DNA of 51,377 nt from positions 1-51,377 of the forward strand of contig JAITGE010000002.1 of NCBI GenBank assembly GCA_031280825.1, written 5' to 3'. A model generated the notes under the pieces. That model worked only from the letters and a program-made list of their open reading frames with translations. It was not told the DNA's origin and made no database searches. Shown here piece after piece: positions 43,721 through 51,377 of the stretch; within the stretch, counting starts at the first letter, position 1; every line of letters starts with the position of its first letter. The stretch comes from Oscillospiraceae bacterium (GTDB taxonomy: Bacteria; Bacillota; Clostridia; Oscillospirales; Acutalibacteraceae). The position numbers and the translations under genes are program-made.

Positions 43721-45097
43721 TTAGCTTTGCGACGCGGCGGCTTGCAGCCAGATGGCGCATTCTATGCGCTTGCGGAACAGCGCGCAGCCCTGCGGGTAGA
43801 CCCCGTTGATGCCTGCGCCCGCATGGCAGGCGTTGGCGGCGCAGCCGCCCGCGCAATAGAGCCGTGCCCAGCAATCGCGGCATTCGGCGCGGGTGTAAAG
43901 GTTCGCGGCGGAGAATTCCTCGCGCAGCGTTTCGTTCGTGACGCCTTGCCAGACGTTGCCCATGCGATACTGCGTATCCCCCACAAACTGGTGACAGGGG
44001 TACAGCTCCCCTGTGGGTGTGACGGCAAGATATTCCGTGCCTGCGCCGCAGCCTGTTGCCCGTTTATATAGGCAGGGACCATGCTTTAGGTCAAGCATAT
44101 AGTGATAGAACGTGAATTCGTCGGAGGTTCCCCGGCGTTTCTGCATTTCCAGCGCCAAATGCTCGTAATCACGCATTACGTGTTCCAGATCCGCATCCGT
44201 TAGCGCGTGAGGATCATTTTGACCGCAAACAACAGGCTCCATCGAAAGCGCATGGAAGCCCAGCTCCGCCATATGCAGCAGATCGTTTAGAAAGGAGGGG
44301 TTGCGGTGGGTGAAGGTGCCGCGCATGTAATAGCTCTTGCCCGCTTGCTCGCGGGCGCGCGCAAACGCTTGAAGCTTCGGCAAAATCAGATCATAACTGC
44401 CGCTACCGTTCTCTCCGGGAAACCGTCGAAAATAATCATGCGTTTGGCGGTTGCCGTCCAAGCTGAGAACAACGTTATCCATTTCGCGGTTTGAAAATGC
44501 AATCACGTCGTCGTCCACAAGGACGCCGTTGGTGGTGAGTGTGAAGCGAAAGCGTTTACCGCGCTCGCGCTCACGTATACGCGCATAGGCGACCAAAGCC
44601 TGCACAACCTGCCAATTGAGCAGGGGTTCGCCGCCAAAAAAATCCACCTCCAGGTGCTTTCGGTCGCCGGCGCTATCCAGCAAAAAATCCAAGGCGCGTT
44701 TGCCAACCGCAAAAGGCATCAGCGCCGCTTCACCGCGGTATTGCCCCGCGCGGGCAAAGCAATAAGCGCAATCCAAATTGCAGCAATGCGCCACGTGCAA
44801 GCATAGGGCTTTGATTTCACCCGTACGTTCGCGGCGCTTTTGCGCGGCAAGGGCGGCGTAGACCGTGTCTCCCGCTGCTTCCGGCGCAAAGAGCTTGTCG
44901 GCTTGGATCAGTTGTTCGATTTCACGAAACAGTTCTGCCCATTCCGTTGCGGAAATTTCGGGGAATTGCGCGGGCAGCGCTTCCCGCGCATCCCATTGCC
45001 GGATGGCGGCAAAAGCAACGGGATCGACCACATGGACGCTCCCGCTGCCAATATCCAGAACAATATTTGTGTCGAAGAGCGAATAGGCATGTATCAT
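43721..45097 (-). CDS. scfB: SCIFF peptide maturase (radical SAM/SPASM, thioether-forming)
   Basis: Radical SAM enzyme that installs thioether bonds in SCIFF, a small cysteine-rich ribosomal peptide. The 458-residue protein begins MIHAYSLFDTNIVLDIGSGS, the SCIFF-maturase N-terminal (peptide-recognition) domain. The radical SAM site is C106-x3-C110-x2-C113 (CNLDCAYC); VDFFGGEPLLNW and LTTNGVLVDDDVI follow. The C-terminal SPASM part has TGCGAGTEYLAVTPTGELYP, CHQF and CRDCWARLYCAGGCAAN with the cluster cysteines. The ATG overlaps the pheT stop (ATGA). No SCIFF precursor was found next to it. Confidence 0.92.
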   Translation of the reverse strand: MIHAYSLFDTNIVLDIGSGSVHVVDPVAFAAIRQWDAREALPAQFPEISATEWAELFREIEQLIQADKLFAPEAAGDTVYAALAAQKRRERTGEIKALCLHVAHCCNLDCAYCFARAGQYRGEAALMPFAVGKRALDFLLDSAGDRKHLEVDFFGGEPLLNWQVVQALVAYARIRERERGKRFRFTLTTNGVLVDDDVIAFSNREMDNVVLSLDGNRQTHDYFRRFPGENGSGSYDLILPKLQAFARAREQAGKSYYMRGTFTHRNPSFLNDLLHMAELGFHALSMEPVVCGQNDPHALTDADLEHVMRDYEHLALEMQKRRGTSDEFTFYHYMLDLKHGPCLYKRATGCGAGTEYLAVTPTGELYPCHQFVGDTQYRMGNVWQGVTNETLREEFSAANLYTRAECRDCWARLYCAGGCAANACHAGAGINGVYPQGCALFRKRIECAIWLQAAASQS

Positions 45098-47463
45098 GCT
45101 TTCAAATAGATTCCTTTTCCGTTCAGCGCTTCCACCATTTTTTGAATGGATTGTTTGATCTCCTCAAAGGTCAAGCTTTTGTCTTCCGATTGGAAGGCAA
45201 GACGCAGCGTTATGCTGGGCTTTTCGCCTTCATAGAGATCAATCAGGCGAATTTGCTGCAAATAGGGAGAATTCACGCCGCGCAGCACTTTCTCGATTTC
45301 AGCATAGCGTATGTTATCTGCGCGCAGCAGGGTTAGGTCGTAATCAATGCCCGGGAATTTGGGCGGCGTGTGGTAGCGCAGGGGCGTTTCCGCCAACGCG
45401 GTAAAGGTGCGCATGTCAATTTGCGCAATAGCAACAGTGGCTTTCGGCTCGATATTTTGTGTTGCCTTTGCGCCGAGCAGGGATAGAAAGCCGAGGGCTT
45501 CCCCGCCGGGGGCAAGCACGGCGCAAGTGTTTTTTGCGTGCTGCCAAGGAAATGTCGGCGCTTGCGGCGCAAACTCCAAAGCAACGCGTCGCAGCTTTTG
45601 CCCAAGATAGGCGACGATATCGCGCAGGCGCAAGTACAACGCTTGCGCATCAGCGGTTTTGCTGAACAGCACAACGCCCAGCGCCTCGCGCTCTTCCGCC
45701 GAGCCGTCCGGTTTCGTGCCGGGGAAGCATTTTCCAATTTCGAAAAGACCGAATTCCGGCTGTATATTTTTGTTCGCTTCGGCAAAATCCAGCAAGCTGG
45801 GGATAATACTGGTGCGCAACACACTGCACTGCGCCGCTTGGGCGTTGGCGAGGCGCAAGCCATCGTCTGCGGGCAGACCGAGCTTCTTCCAGCGGACGGT
45901 GTTATACCAGATATACGACTGCGCTTCGTGTAGGCAAAAGCGCTCGCTCAAAAGATCCTTGACGCTTTCGCGCAGCTTGCGCTCCGGCGCGGGGCGAACG
46001 GGCTGCAGCGCGCTGGCTGCGGTCGTGGGTTCAATGTTATCATAGCCATAAACACGCATCACCTCTTCCACAATATCGGCGGGGATGGAAACGTCCTTTG
46101 TCGCCCGCCAACTGGGGACTTCAATGTGCAGCGCGTTCTCCGTTGCCGTTAAGCCGAAGCCCAGCCCGCGCAGGGTTTTTTTAATGTGTTCCATGGGGAC
46201 TTCCAAGCCCGCCATGCGGTCTATGTAGGTTTTTTGCATGGGGAAGGCAACCTTCGGGAATTGCTTGGGGTAGGCGTCCGTTAGGCGGGCTGTGATCTCC
46301 GCGCCGGGGTCCGCTGCCAGCAGCAGACGAACAAAGCGCCCGATGGCCGGAACTGTCAGCTCCGGATCAAGGGTTTTTTCATAGCGCTGGCTGGCGTCGG
46401 TGCGCAGCCCGATGCTTTGCGAGGTCTTGCGGACGCTGACGCTATCAAAATTTGCGCTTTCCAATAACAAGCTTTCCGTATCCTCGGCAATCGCGGAGGC
46501 TTCGCCGCCCATCACGCCGGCAATCGCAACAGGGGTGCCGCCGCTGCAAATCAGCAGCGATTCCGCCGGGATGTTGCGCTCCGTGCCGTCGAGGGTGCGG
46601 AAGAGAACTGCTTCACCCGCTTGGCGCACCTCAATTTGCCCAACCCTGCGGGCGTCAAAGGCGTGCATAGGCTGCCCCAGCTCCAACATGACATAGTTGG
46701 TCAAATCCGTGAGCAGATTGATAGCGCGCATTCCGCAATAATAGAGCCGCACGCGCATGGCGTCCGGGGCGGTTTTTCGCCGGATATTTCCCATTTTTAG
46801 GGCGCTGTAGCGATAAAGCAACCCGCCTGCCGCATTCGTTTCGATTTGCACGGGCGGGCGGGAGGCGTAGGCGGTCAGTTCCTGCACATCCAGCGCACGG
46901 AGCGGGCGACCGCTCAGCACGGCGAATTCCCGCGCAATGCCGTAATGCCCCCAAAGATCCGGGCGGTTGGTCAGGGACTTGTTATCCACTTCAAAAACAA
47001 TATCATCGATGGGTAAAAGCTGTTTGATATCGATGCCCAGGGGGGTACCCTCAGGCAGCTCTAGTATGCCGTCGTGGTCGGCGCTGATGCCAAGCTCCGC
47101 CTCCGAACAGCACATGCCGCGTGAGGGGATGCCTGCGAGCCGCACTTCGCCGATGGTTAGCTCCCCGACCTGCGCGCCCAGTCGCGCCAAGGCGACGGTG
47201 ATACCCGTACGGGCATTTGGCGCACCGCAGACGACGTCGTGGATCTGACTGCCGTCATCCACTTTGAGGATGTGTAGCTTTTTGCTTTGCGGATGCATTT
47301 CGCATTCGGTGATTTTCGCCGACACAATGCCGGAAATATCCGCGCCTTTGTGTTGGATTTCCTCTACCTCGGCAGTGGAAAGCGTGAATTGGTGAATGAG
47401 CTGTTCCGCGTCCAAGCCCTCCAGATCCACAAAATCGCGGATCCAGTTCATTGAAATCAGCAT
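45094..47463 (-). CDS. pheT: phenylalanyl-tRNA synthetase beta subunit
   Basis: Large subunit of the tetrameric PheRS, which carries editing and tRNA-binding functions. The 789-residue protein has the N-terminal tRNA-binding OB domain (VVCGAPNARTGITVALARLG), the B3/B4 editing region (LNLLTDLTNYVMLELGQPMH-like stretch INLLTDLTNYVMLELGQPMH), B5 (IPADIVEEVMRVYGYDNIEP), and the C-terminal ferredoxin-fold anticodon-binding domain. Length is typical. It starts 17 bases after pheS, with an AAGGAGG site, and the maturase gene overlaps its stop. Confidence 0.96.
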   Translation of the reverse strand: MLISMNWIRDFVDLEGLDAEQLIHQFTLSTAEVEEIQHKGADISGIVSAKITECEMHPQSKKLHILKVDDGSQIHDVVCGAPNARTGITVALARLGAQVGELTIGEVRLAGIPSRGMCCSEAELGISADHDGILELPEGTPLGIDIKQLLPIDDIVFEVDNKSLTNRPDLWGHYGIAREFAVLSGRPLRALDVQELTAYASRPPVQIETNAAGGLLYRYSALKMGNIRRKTAPDAMRVRLYYCGMRAINLLTDLTNYVMLELGQPMHAFDARRVGQIEVRQAGEAVLFRTLDGTERNIPAESLLICSGGTPVAIAGVMGGEASAIAEDTESLLLESANFDSVSVRKTSQSIGLRTDASQRYEKTLDPELTVPAIGRFVRLLLAADPGAEITARLTDAYPKQFPKVAFPMQKTYIDRMAGLEVPMEHIKKTLRGLGFGLTATENALHIEVPSWRATKDVSIPADIVEEVMRVYGYDNIEPTTAASALQPVRPAPERKLRESVKDLLSERFCLHEAQSYIWYNTVRWKKLGLPADDGLRLANAQAAQCSVLRTSIIPSLLDFAEANKNIQPEFGLFEIGKCFPGTKPDGSAEEREALGVVLFSKTADAQALYLRLRDIVAYLGQKLRRVALEFAPQAPTFPWQHAKNTCAVLAPGGEALGFLSLLGAKATQNIEPKATVAIAQIDMRTFTALAETPLRYHTPPKFPGIDYDLTLLRADNIRYAEIEKVLRGVNSPYLQQIRLIDLYEGEKPSITLRLAFQSEDKSLTFEEIKQSIQKMVEALNGKGIYLKA

Positions 47464-47480
47464 ACTACAGCAGTTCCTCC

Positions 47481-48509
47481 TTAACCCACAAACTGGCGCA
47501 GCGTTTTGAGCGCGCCGGAATTGAAGTCGCGAATATCCTTGATGCCGTATTTCATCATGGCAAGGCGCGTTAATCCCAGCCCGAAGGCAAAGCCTGTGTA
47601 TGTATCGGTATCAATCCCGCCCATGCGCAGCACGTTCGGATGCATCATCCCGCAGGGGCAAAGCTCCAGCCAGCCGGAATGTCCGCAGGAGGGGCAGCCC
47701 TCGCCGCCGCAAATCAAGCAATTGATATCCAATTCAAAGCCCGGCTCAACAAAGGGGAAGAAGCCCGGGCGCAGCCGCACCTTTACCGGACGGTCGAAGA
47801 CCTCTGAAAGCATGGTTTTCATAAAATAGATTAAATTTGCGATGGAAATATCCGCGTCGATCATCATGCCTTCCATTTGAAAGAAGGTGTTGTCGTGTGT
47901 GGCGTCCACCGCTTCGTTGCGGAAGCAGCGACCGGGGAAGATAGCCCGCAGCGGTGCGCCGTATTTGCGCATAATCGCGTTTTGCGCAGCGGAGGTATGC
48001 GTTTTGAGCACCTGCCCATTCTCCAAATAAAAGGTATCCTGCATATCGCGCGCCGGGTGAAAGGGTGGGATGTTCAACGCTTCAAAGCAATGGTAGTCGT
48101 CTGTGATCTCCGGATAATCCTCCACGGCGAAGCCCATGCGTTCAAAGATTGCCTCCACTTCGCGCTGGATCAATGTGATGGGGGCGAGTGAGCCGCGTTC
48201 AAAGCGCGGCGGGAGGGTAGTGTCATATTGCGGGGCGTTCTGTTCCGCCGCAAGGATTTCGGCTTGCCGCAGCTCCTCACCCCGGCGGCTGATGTCGCCT
48301 CCAGCGTTCTTTTTGAGATGGTTGAGTGCTTTACGAAGCTCCAGCAGGTCTTCGGGCGTTGCGTTTCCCGCGCGGGGGTTCGCCAGCGCCTGTGTAATGA
48401 AGCCGTTTTTGCCTAAATATTTCACGCGCAGGGCTTCAAGTGCCTGGGAATCACCCACAGCGGAAAATTCGCGGGCAAAGCTTTCCTGCAATTCCATTTG
48501 TGGATTCAA
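47481..48509 (-). CDS. pheS: phenylalanyl-tRNA synthetase alpha subunit
   Basis: Catalytic subunit of PheRS (class II). The 342-residue protein shows the N-terminal coiled coil, VKYLGKNGF, motif 2 region HTSAAQNAIMRKYG with FPGRCFRNEAVDATHDNTFF, and motif 3 GFAFGLGLTRLAMMKYGI. Start: the open frame reaches TTG at 48524, but that codon overlaps GGAGGT; TTG at 48509, seven bases after GGAGGT, fits better, with ATG 48497 as another choice. A promoter lies 39-67 bases upstream. No T-box leader is possible in that space. Confidence 0.95.
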   Translation of the reverse strand: MNPQMELQESFAREFSAVGDSQALEALRVKYLGKNGFITQALANPRAGNATPEDLLELRKALNHLKKNAGGDISRRGEELRQAEILAAEQNAPQYDTTLPPRFERGSLAPITLIQREVEAIFERMGFAVEDYPEITDDYHCFEALNIPPFHPARDMQDTFYLENGQVLKTHTSAAQNAIMRKYGAPLRAIFPGRCFRNEAVDATHDNTFFQMEGMMIDADISIANLIYFMKTMLSEVFDRPVKVRLRPGFFPFVEPGFELDINCLICGGEGCPSCGHSGWLELCPCGMMHPNVLRMGGIDTDTYTGFAFGLGLTRLAMMKYGIKDIRDFNSGALKTLRQFVG

Positions 48510-48547
48510 AGCATATACCTCCAAAGCAAGTCATGATAACGCACAAC

Positions 48548-48576
48548 ATCATAGCATAAACGGGGGAAAATGTCAA
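48548..48576 (-). promoter_or_regulatory. sigma-A promoter of pheST-scfB
   Basis: On the minus strand, TTGACA (48576-48571), 17-base spacer, TATGAT (48553-48548). Confidence 0.85.
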
Positions 48577-48988
48577 ACCGCCAAATGATTTTTATTGCAG
48601 GAACGGGCGCTTTCGTTTGCAAATAAAACGGCGAAGCACGGCGGATCTTGGGAAATGCCTTACCGCATATTTCCAAGTAGGATGGAAAATCTTGTGGTTT
48701 GGGCTGGAGTATGCAGGAAAAATTACGGATATGCAGCGCGCTTTTTCACTTTAGCGGTTGAAAACTATGTGGAAACGGTGCAAAACCCCTATATATCAAC
48801 CTTTTGTTATGAAAAGAAACTCACTTTACATGGCACCGGATGCGATGGCGCGTGGTTGCCCTTGCATATCGGAGAGCGTTCTGCGATTGGGAGGTTTCGG
48901 GATATTATTGCAGGAATTCTTGCAAAATAGCGCGGCAAGCTGTCAAAACGACCGGTTTTTTGCGTTTTTTCGCCTTGGCGGCTCCGCG

Positions 48989-49017
48989 TTGCAATATTCG
49001 AACGCTTGTGGTATACT
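48989..49017 (+). promoter_or_regulatory. sigma-A promoter of rlmD/rlmCD
   Basis: TTGCAA at 48989-48994, 17-base spacer, TATACT at 49012-49017, 23 bases before the start codon. Confidence 0.75.
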
Positions 49018-49039
49018 GCGAGGGGATGGAGGGATCTGT

Positions 49040-50422
49040 GTGAAGAAAAATGATGTGTTTGAAGCTGAGATTACCGGTATGACACTGCAGGGCGCGGGTA
49101 TTGCGCGTTGCGAGGGGGCGCCGGTTTTTGTGCCTGCCGCCTGTACGGGCGATTTTATCCGCGCTACTGTGACGAAAATGAAGGATGGGTACGGCTATGG
49201 GCGCTTGCAGTCTGTTTTGCGCCCCGCGCCGGCGCGCGTTGTGCCCGATTGCGCGGTCTTCCCGAAGTGCGGGGGCTGCGCCTTTCAGCATATTGCGTAT
49301 GCGGCGGAGCTTGCGCTCAAGGAGCGAGAACTGCGTGAAACGTTGCGGCGCATCGGTAAAATTGAAATTCCGTTGCGTCCAATTTTAGGGGCGCAAAGTG
49401 CCGAACGGTATCGCAACAAAGCCATGCTGCCCCTGCGGCGGGATGGTGAAGCGGTGGAGGCGGGCTTTTTCGCGCGGCACAGCCACCGGATCGTGCCCTG
49501 CGTGGACTGCCGCCTTGCGCCGGAGAGCTTTGCGAGGCTGGCAAAAGCCGTTTGCGAATGGGTGCGGGAAACGAACTGCACGCTCTATGACGATGAGAAC
49601 GGGCGGGGCTTGCTCCGGCAGCTCTATTTGCGGCAAAACCGAGCGGGTTCTCAGGTTCTTGTAACGTTAGTCATCCATGGGGAGGGGATTCCGCGCGCAG
49701 ACCGTTTGATCTGTGCGCTGCGCAGTGCCGACAAAGCGGTGTGCGGTGTTCTTTTGAACCACAACAGCAAGCCGGGCAATACGCTCCTGGGCGGGCGCTG
49801 CACGGTGCTTTGGGGCGGCGACACCATCACAGATAGCTTGTGCGGTTTGGAGTTTCGGCTTTCGCCGCTTTCGTTCTTTCAGGTGAACCCCGCGCAGACG
49901 GAGCGGCTTTACGCCATTGCGGCGGATTATGCTTTGCAGGCGCTCCCCGCGGGCAAAACCTTGCGCTTGCTGGATTTGTATTGCGGCACGGGCACGATTG
50001 GGCTTTCGGTGTTAGCGCAGCTGCGCGGGCGCGCCCATTGCCGCTTGATCGGCGTTGATTGCGCGGATTCCGCTATTGCGGACGCCAAGCGCAACGCCGA
50101 AAATAACGGCTTGGGTGCGTATGCGCATTTTATTTGCGCGGACGCCGCCGACGCCGCCGTGCAGCTTCGCGCCGAAGGCTGGCAGCCGGATGTTATTTTG
50201 ATTGATCCGCCGCGCAAGGGCTGCGAGCCGGCGTTGCTGCACACTATAGAAGCCATGCGCCCGGCGCGGATTGTTTACATAAGCTGCGATCCCGCTACCC
50301 TTGCGCGGGATTTGGCGATGCTCCAAGCCTTGGGATATGCGGCGCGGGAAGCCGTACCCGTGGATATGTTCCCGCGAACAGGGCATCTGGAGTCCGTGAC
50401 TTGGCTGGAGCGCTGCTTCTGA
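49040..50422 (+). CDS. 23S rRNA (uracil-C5)-methyltransferase RlmD/RlmCD
   Basis: SAM-dependent enzyme that methylates C5 of uracil in 23S rRNA (U1939 by RlmD; both U747 and U1939 by RlmCD in Gram-positives). The 460-residue protein has an N-terminal TRAM domain (to about residue 60), a [4Fe-4S] site in CAVFPKCGGCAFQHI plus CVDC, SAM motif LLDLYCGTGTIGLSVLAQL, DPPRKGCEPALL, and the nucleophile Cys in YISCDPATLARDL. Start GTG 49040 follows GGAGGG; an ATG-initiated frame from 48758 is rejected because it runs through the promoter. Symbol left open between rlmD and rlmCD. Confidence 0.92.
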   Translation: MKKNDVFEAEITGMTLQGAGIARCEGAPVFVPAACTGDFIRATVTKMKDGYGYGRLQSVLRPAPARVVPDCAVFPKCGGCAFQHIAYAAELALKERELRETLRRIGKIEIPLRPILGAQSAERYRNKAMLPLRRDGEAVEAGFFARHSHRIVPCVDCRLAPESFARLAKAVCEWVRETNCTLYDDENGRGLLRQLYLRQNRAGSQVLVTLVIHGEGIPRADRLICALRSADKAVCGVLLNHNSKPGNTLLGGRCTVLWGGDTITDSLCGLEFRLSPLSFFQVNPAQTERLYAIAADYALQALPAGKTLRLLDLYCGTGTIGLSVLAQLRGRAHCRLIGVDCADSAIADAKRNAENNGLGAYAHFICADAADAAVQLRAEGWQPDVILIDPPRKGCEPALLHTIEAMRPARIVYISCDPATLARDLAMLQALGYAAREAVPVDMFPRTGHLESVTWLERCF

Positions 50423-50452
50423 CGTGCGCTCCCTTCCTGGAAAGAAAGCGAC

Positions 50453-51103
50453 TTATGCGTTTTCTATTGCCTCCACGATCTCCCGCGCGGCGGCGGTGAT
50501 TTTGTCGAACGCTCCGGCTTCGATCCACGCGCGGTTGACCAGGTTGCCGCCGACGCCAAAGCCCTCGGCGCCGGCCTTGATCAGCGCGGGGATGTTCGCC
50601 GCGCTCACACCGCCTACGGCAAGAAAATGCAGATGCCGCAGCGGCGCTTTGAGCGCTTTGAGGTATTCCGCGCCCAGCACGCCGGCGGGGAAGAGCTTCA
50701 TTAAATCCGCGCCCCAAGTGTGCGCGTTGGCGCATTCGGTGGGGGTCATGACTCCGGGGAGCGAAACCAGTCCCAGGCGGCGTGTTTCACGGATCACGGC
50801 TTCATCCGCATGGGGTGAAATGATATATTTCGCGCCTGCCTCGGCAGCCATGCGGACTTGCGCGGGCGTCATCACCGTCCCCGCGCCGGGCAGGATTTCG
50901 CCGCCCATTGCCGCCAGTGCGGCGATGGCCTCGGTGGTTTCGGTGAAAGCGTCGGGGCGGCTTTGATCAAAGGTGACTTCGATCAGTGGGATGCCGCCCG
51001 CGCAAAGCGCTTCGGCAAGCGCGCAAATGTGCGCCGGGCTGATACCGCGTACAATGGCGATGAACTTTTTCTCCAGAATTTTCGCGATGGTTTGCTCGCG
51101 CAT
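50453..51103 (-). CDS. KDPG/KHG aldolase family protein (second copy)
   Basis: The 216-residue TIM-barrel aldolase has KFIAIVRGISPAHI, PLIEVTFDQSRPDAF (Glu), PGAGTVMTPAQVRMA, LPGVMTPTECANAHTWGADL and MKLFPAGVLGAEYL with the Schiff-base Lys. It belongs to the bifunctional 4-hydroxy-2-oxoglutarate/KDPG aldolase group and differs clearly from the copy at 41410. Its ATG at 51103 follows GGAGGA. Neighbours on its upstream side are decayed, so its pathway cannot be told. A galactonate-type substrate is one alternative. Confidence 0.88.
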   Translation of the reverse strand: MREQTIAKILEKKFIAIVRGISPAHICALAEALCAGGIPLIEVTFDQSRPDAFTETTEAIAALAAMGGEILPGAGTVMTPAQVRMAAEAGAKYIISPHADEAVIRETRRLGLVSLPGVMTPTECANAHTWGADLMKLFPAGVLGAEYLKALKAPLRHLHFLAVGGVSAANIPALIKAGAEGFGVGGNLVNRAWIEAGAFDKITAAAREIVEAIENA

Positions 51104-51148
51104 GATGATGCTCCTCCGACAATCGTATATTCATGTAGTTCCATTGCG

Positions 51149-51205
51149 TTAAAAGCCCAGTACCTCCGGCAGCAGCGTGCCGATATAATCCACAAAACTG
51201 GCTAT
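51149..51205 (-). pseudogene. 3' remnant of an unidentified gene
   Basis: On the minus strand a frame reads ASFVDYIGTLLPEVLGF and stops at 51149. It is GC-rich and looks coding, but an in-frame stop lies at 51206-51208, exactly where the AT-rich block begins. It is probably the surviving end of a gene that once preceded the aldolase. The family is not recognised. Confidence 0.4.
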
Positions 51206-51377
51206 TTACTTGACTAAGCCTACCACCATTCCTTGTGTTTTTTTATTCGATATAATTAATTTGGTGATAGTCGTAAAATATCTTGATTTCAAATGGTCAA
51301 CAAATTAGCCGATTGGGTGTGAGCGATTGTATACACAGCACCACTTTGAGATGTCATCAACTTAAAAATATCATCAA
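51206..51377. other. AT-rich block at the right edge
   Basis: Base composition changes abruptly from GC-rich to clearly AT-rich around 51206. It contains a short open frame on the minus strand at its far end. This may be the edge of an inserted or transferred segment. Confidence 0.5.
51289..51377 (-). CDS. partial C-terminus of an unknown protein
   Basis: A minus-strand frame enters from the window edge and ends with TGA at 51289-51291; it encodes 28 residues including KLMTSQSGAVYTIAHTQSAN. No family is recognised. The short length means it may be chance, but it is the only frame open across the block's end. Confidence 0.3.
   Translation of the reverse strand, partial: DDIFKLMTSQSGAVYTIAHTQSANLLTI

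Larger units (their letters stand above)
48525..49039. other. 515-base spacer with two promoters, no gene
   Basis: Contains the pheS promoter on the minus strand and the rlmD promoter on the plus strand. A 111-codon plus-strand frame at 48595-48930 lacks a ribosome site and family resemblance. A single DnaA-box-like TGTGGAAAC occurs around 48770. The rest shows no structure that I can read. Confidence 0.5.

Noticed and set aside
48765-48785. DnaA-box-like site suggesting a replication origin
   Set aside because: Only one weak match (TGTGGAAAC); no cluster of boxes, AT-rich unwinding region or dnaA/dnaN nearby.
48595-48930. 111-codon frame between pheS and rlmD
   Set aside because: TTG start without a ribosome site, low coding character, and the repeated VEN/VET-like residues come from TGTGGAAA-type sequence rather than a protein family.
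49040-50422. longer start of the rRNA methyltransferase at 48758
   Set aside because: The extra 94 residues cross the promoter and match nothing; GTG 49040 has GGAGGG upstream and begins the TRAM domain.
1-51377. CRISPR arrays, tRNA or rRNA genes, prophage
   Set aside because: No direct-repeat arrays with spacers, no cloverleaf-type sequences and no phage genes were seen by eye on either strand.

Overview
The window is GC-rich chromosomal DNA from a bacterium of the Firmicutes (Bacillota), very probably class Clostridia. The evidence is a SCIFF-peptide maturase (a family almost confined to Clostridia), a ZapA-U32 gene pair, Mini-ribonuclease III, YqeK and RsfS next to NadD, an FMN riboswitch in front of an ECF-type riboflavin S-component, zinc-binding (C+) forms of S4, S14 and L36, and a KOW-domain RNA-binding gene between map and infA. 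Eleven of the twelve promoters I can read are sigma-A type close to TTGACA-17-TATAAT; the twelfth, for rsmA, is looser, and all twelve have a 17-base spacer. I cannot name a genus. No tRNA, rRNA, CRISPR array or prophage was seen.

Layout. 1-296 holds a decayed ISAs1-family transposase. 567-3698 is a GH2 beta-galactosidase. 3812-5516 carries rpsT, a glycerophosphodiester phosphodiesterase, Mini-RNase III and a small 2[4Fe-4S] ferredoxin. 5695-6539 is the FMN riboswitch and ribU. 6647-8515 is a sugar isomerase/epimerase-like gene with a Gfo/Idh/MocA oxidoreductase. 8566-9690 (minus) encodes a double-domain ATPase-like protein whose two P-loops are both degenerate. 9816-15606 is one tightly packed operon: ruvB, a secreted alpha/beta hydrolase, argB, zapA and a U32 protein. 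rsmA faces it from the other strand. A divergent methionyl-tRNA synthetase follows. Then comes an operon of an MFS carrier, an ABC ATPase and permease, nadD, yqeK, rsfS and leuS.

26165-41320 is a complete S10-spc-alpha ribosomal superoperon (rpsJ to rplQ) with secY, map, a KOW gene, infA, rpmJ and rpoA. It lacks adk between secY and map. It has a leader with an intrinsic terminator and a possible antiterminator, and two intergenic heptad-repeat elements. Next are a KDPG aldolase, a KDG kinase and a small Gx-type membrane protein. On the minus strand pheS, pheT and a SCIFF maturase form one unit, with no SCIFF precursor gene visible. The last genes are rlmD/rlmCD and a second KDPG-aldolase-family gene. 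The right edge (about 51206-51377) is AT-rich, unlike the rest, and abuts a decayed gene end.

The most interesting points are the two heptad-phased dyad elements inside the ribosomal operon, the double P-loop-dead ATPase homologue, the MetRS without a KMSKS sequence, the SCIFF maturase translationally coupled to pheT, and the leader in front of rpsJ. None of them is proven here to be a new system.
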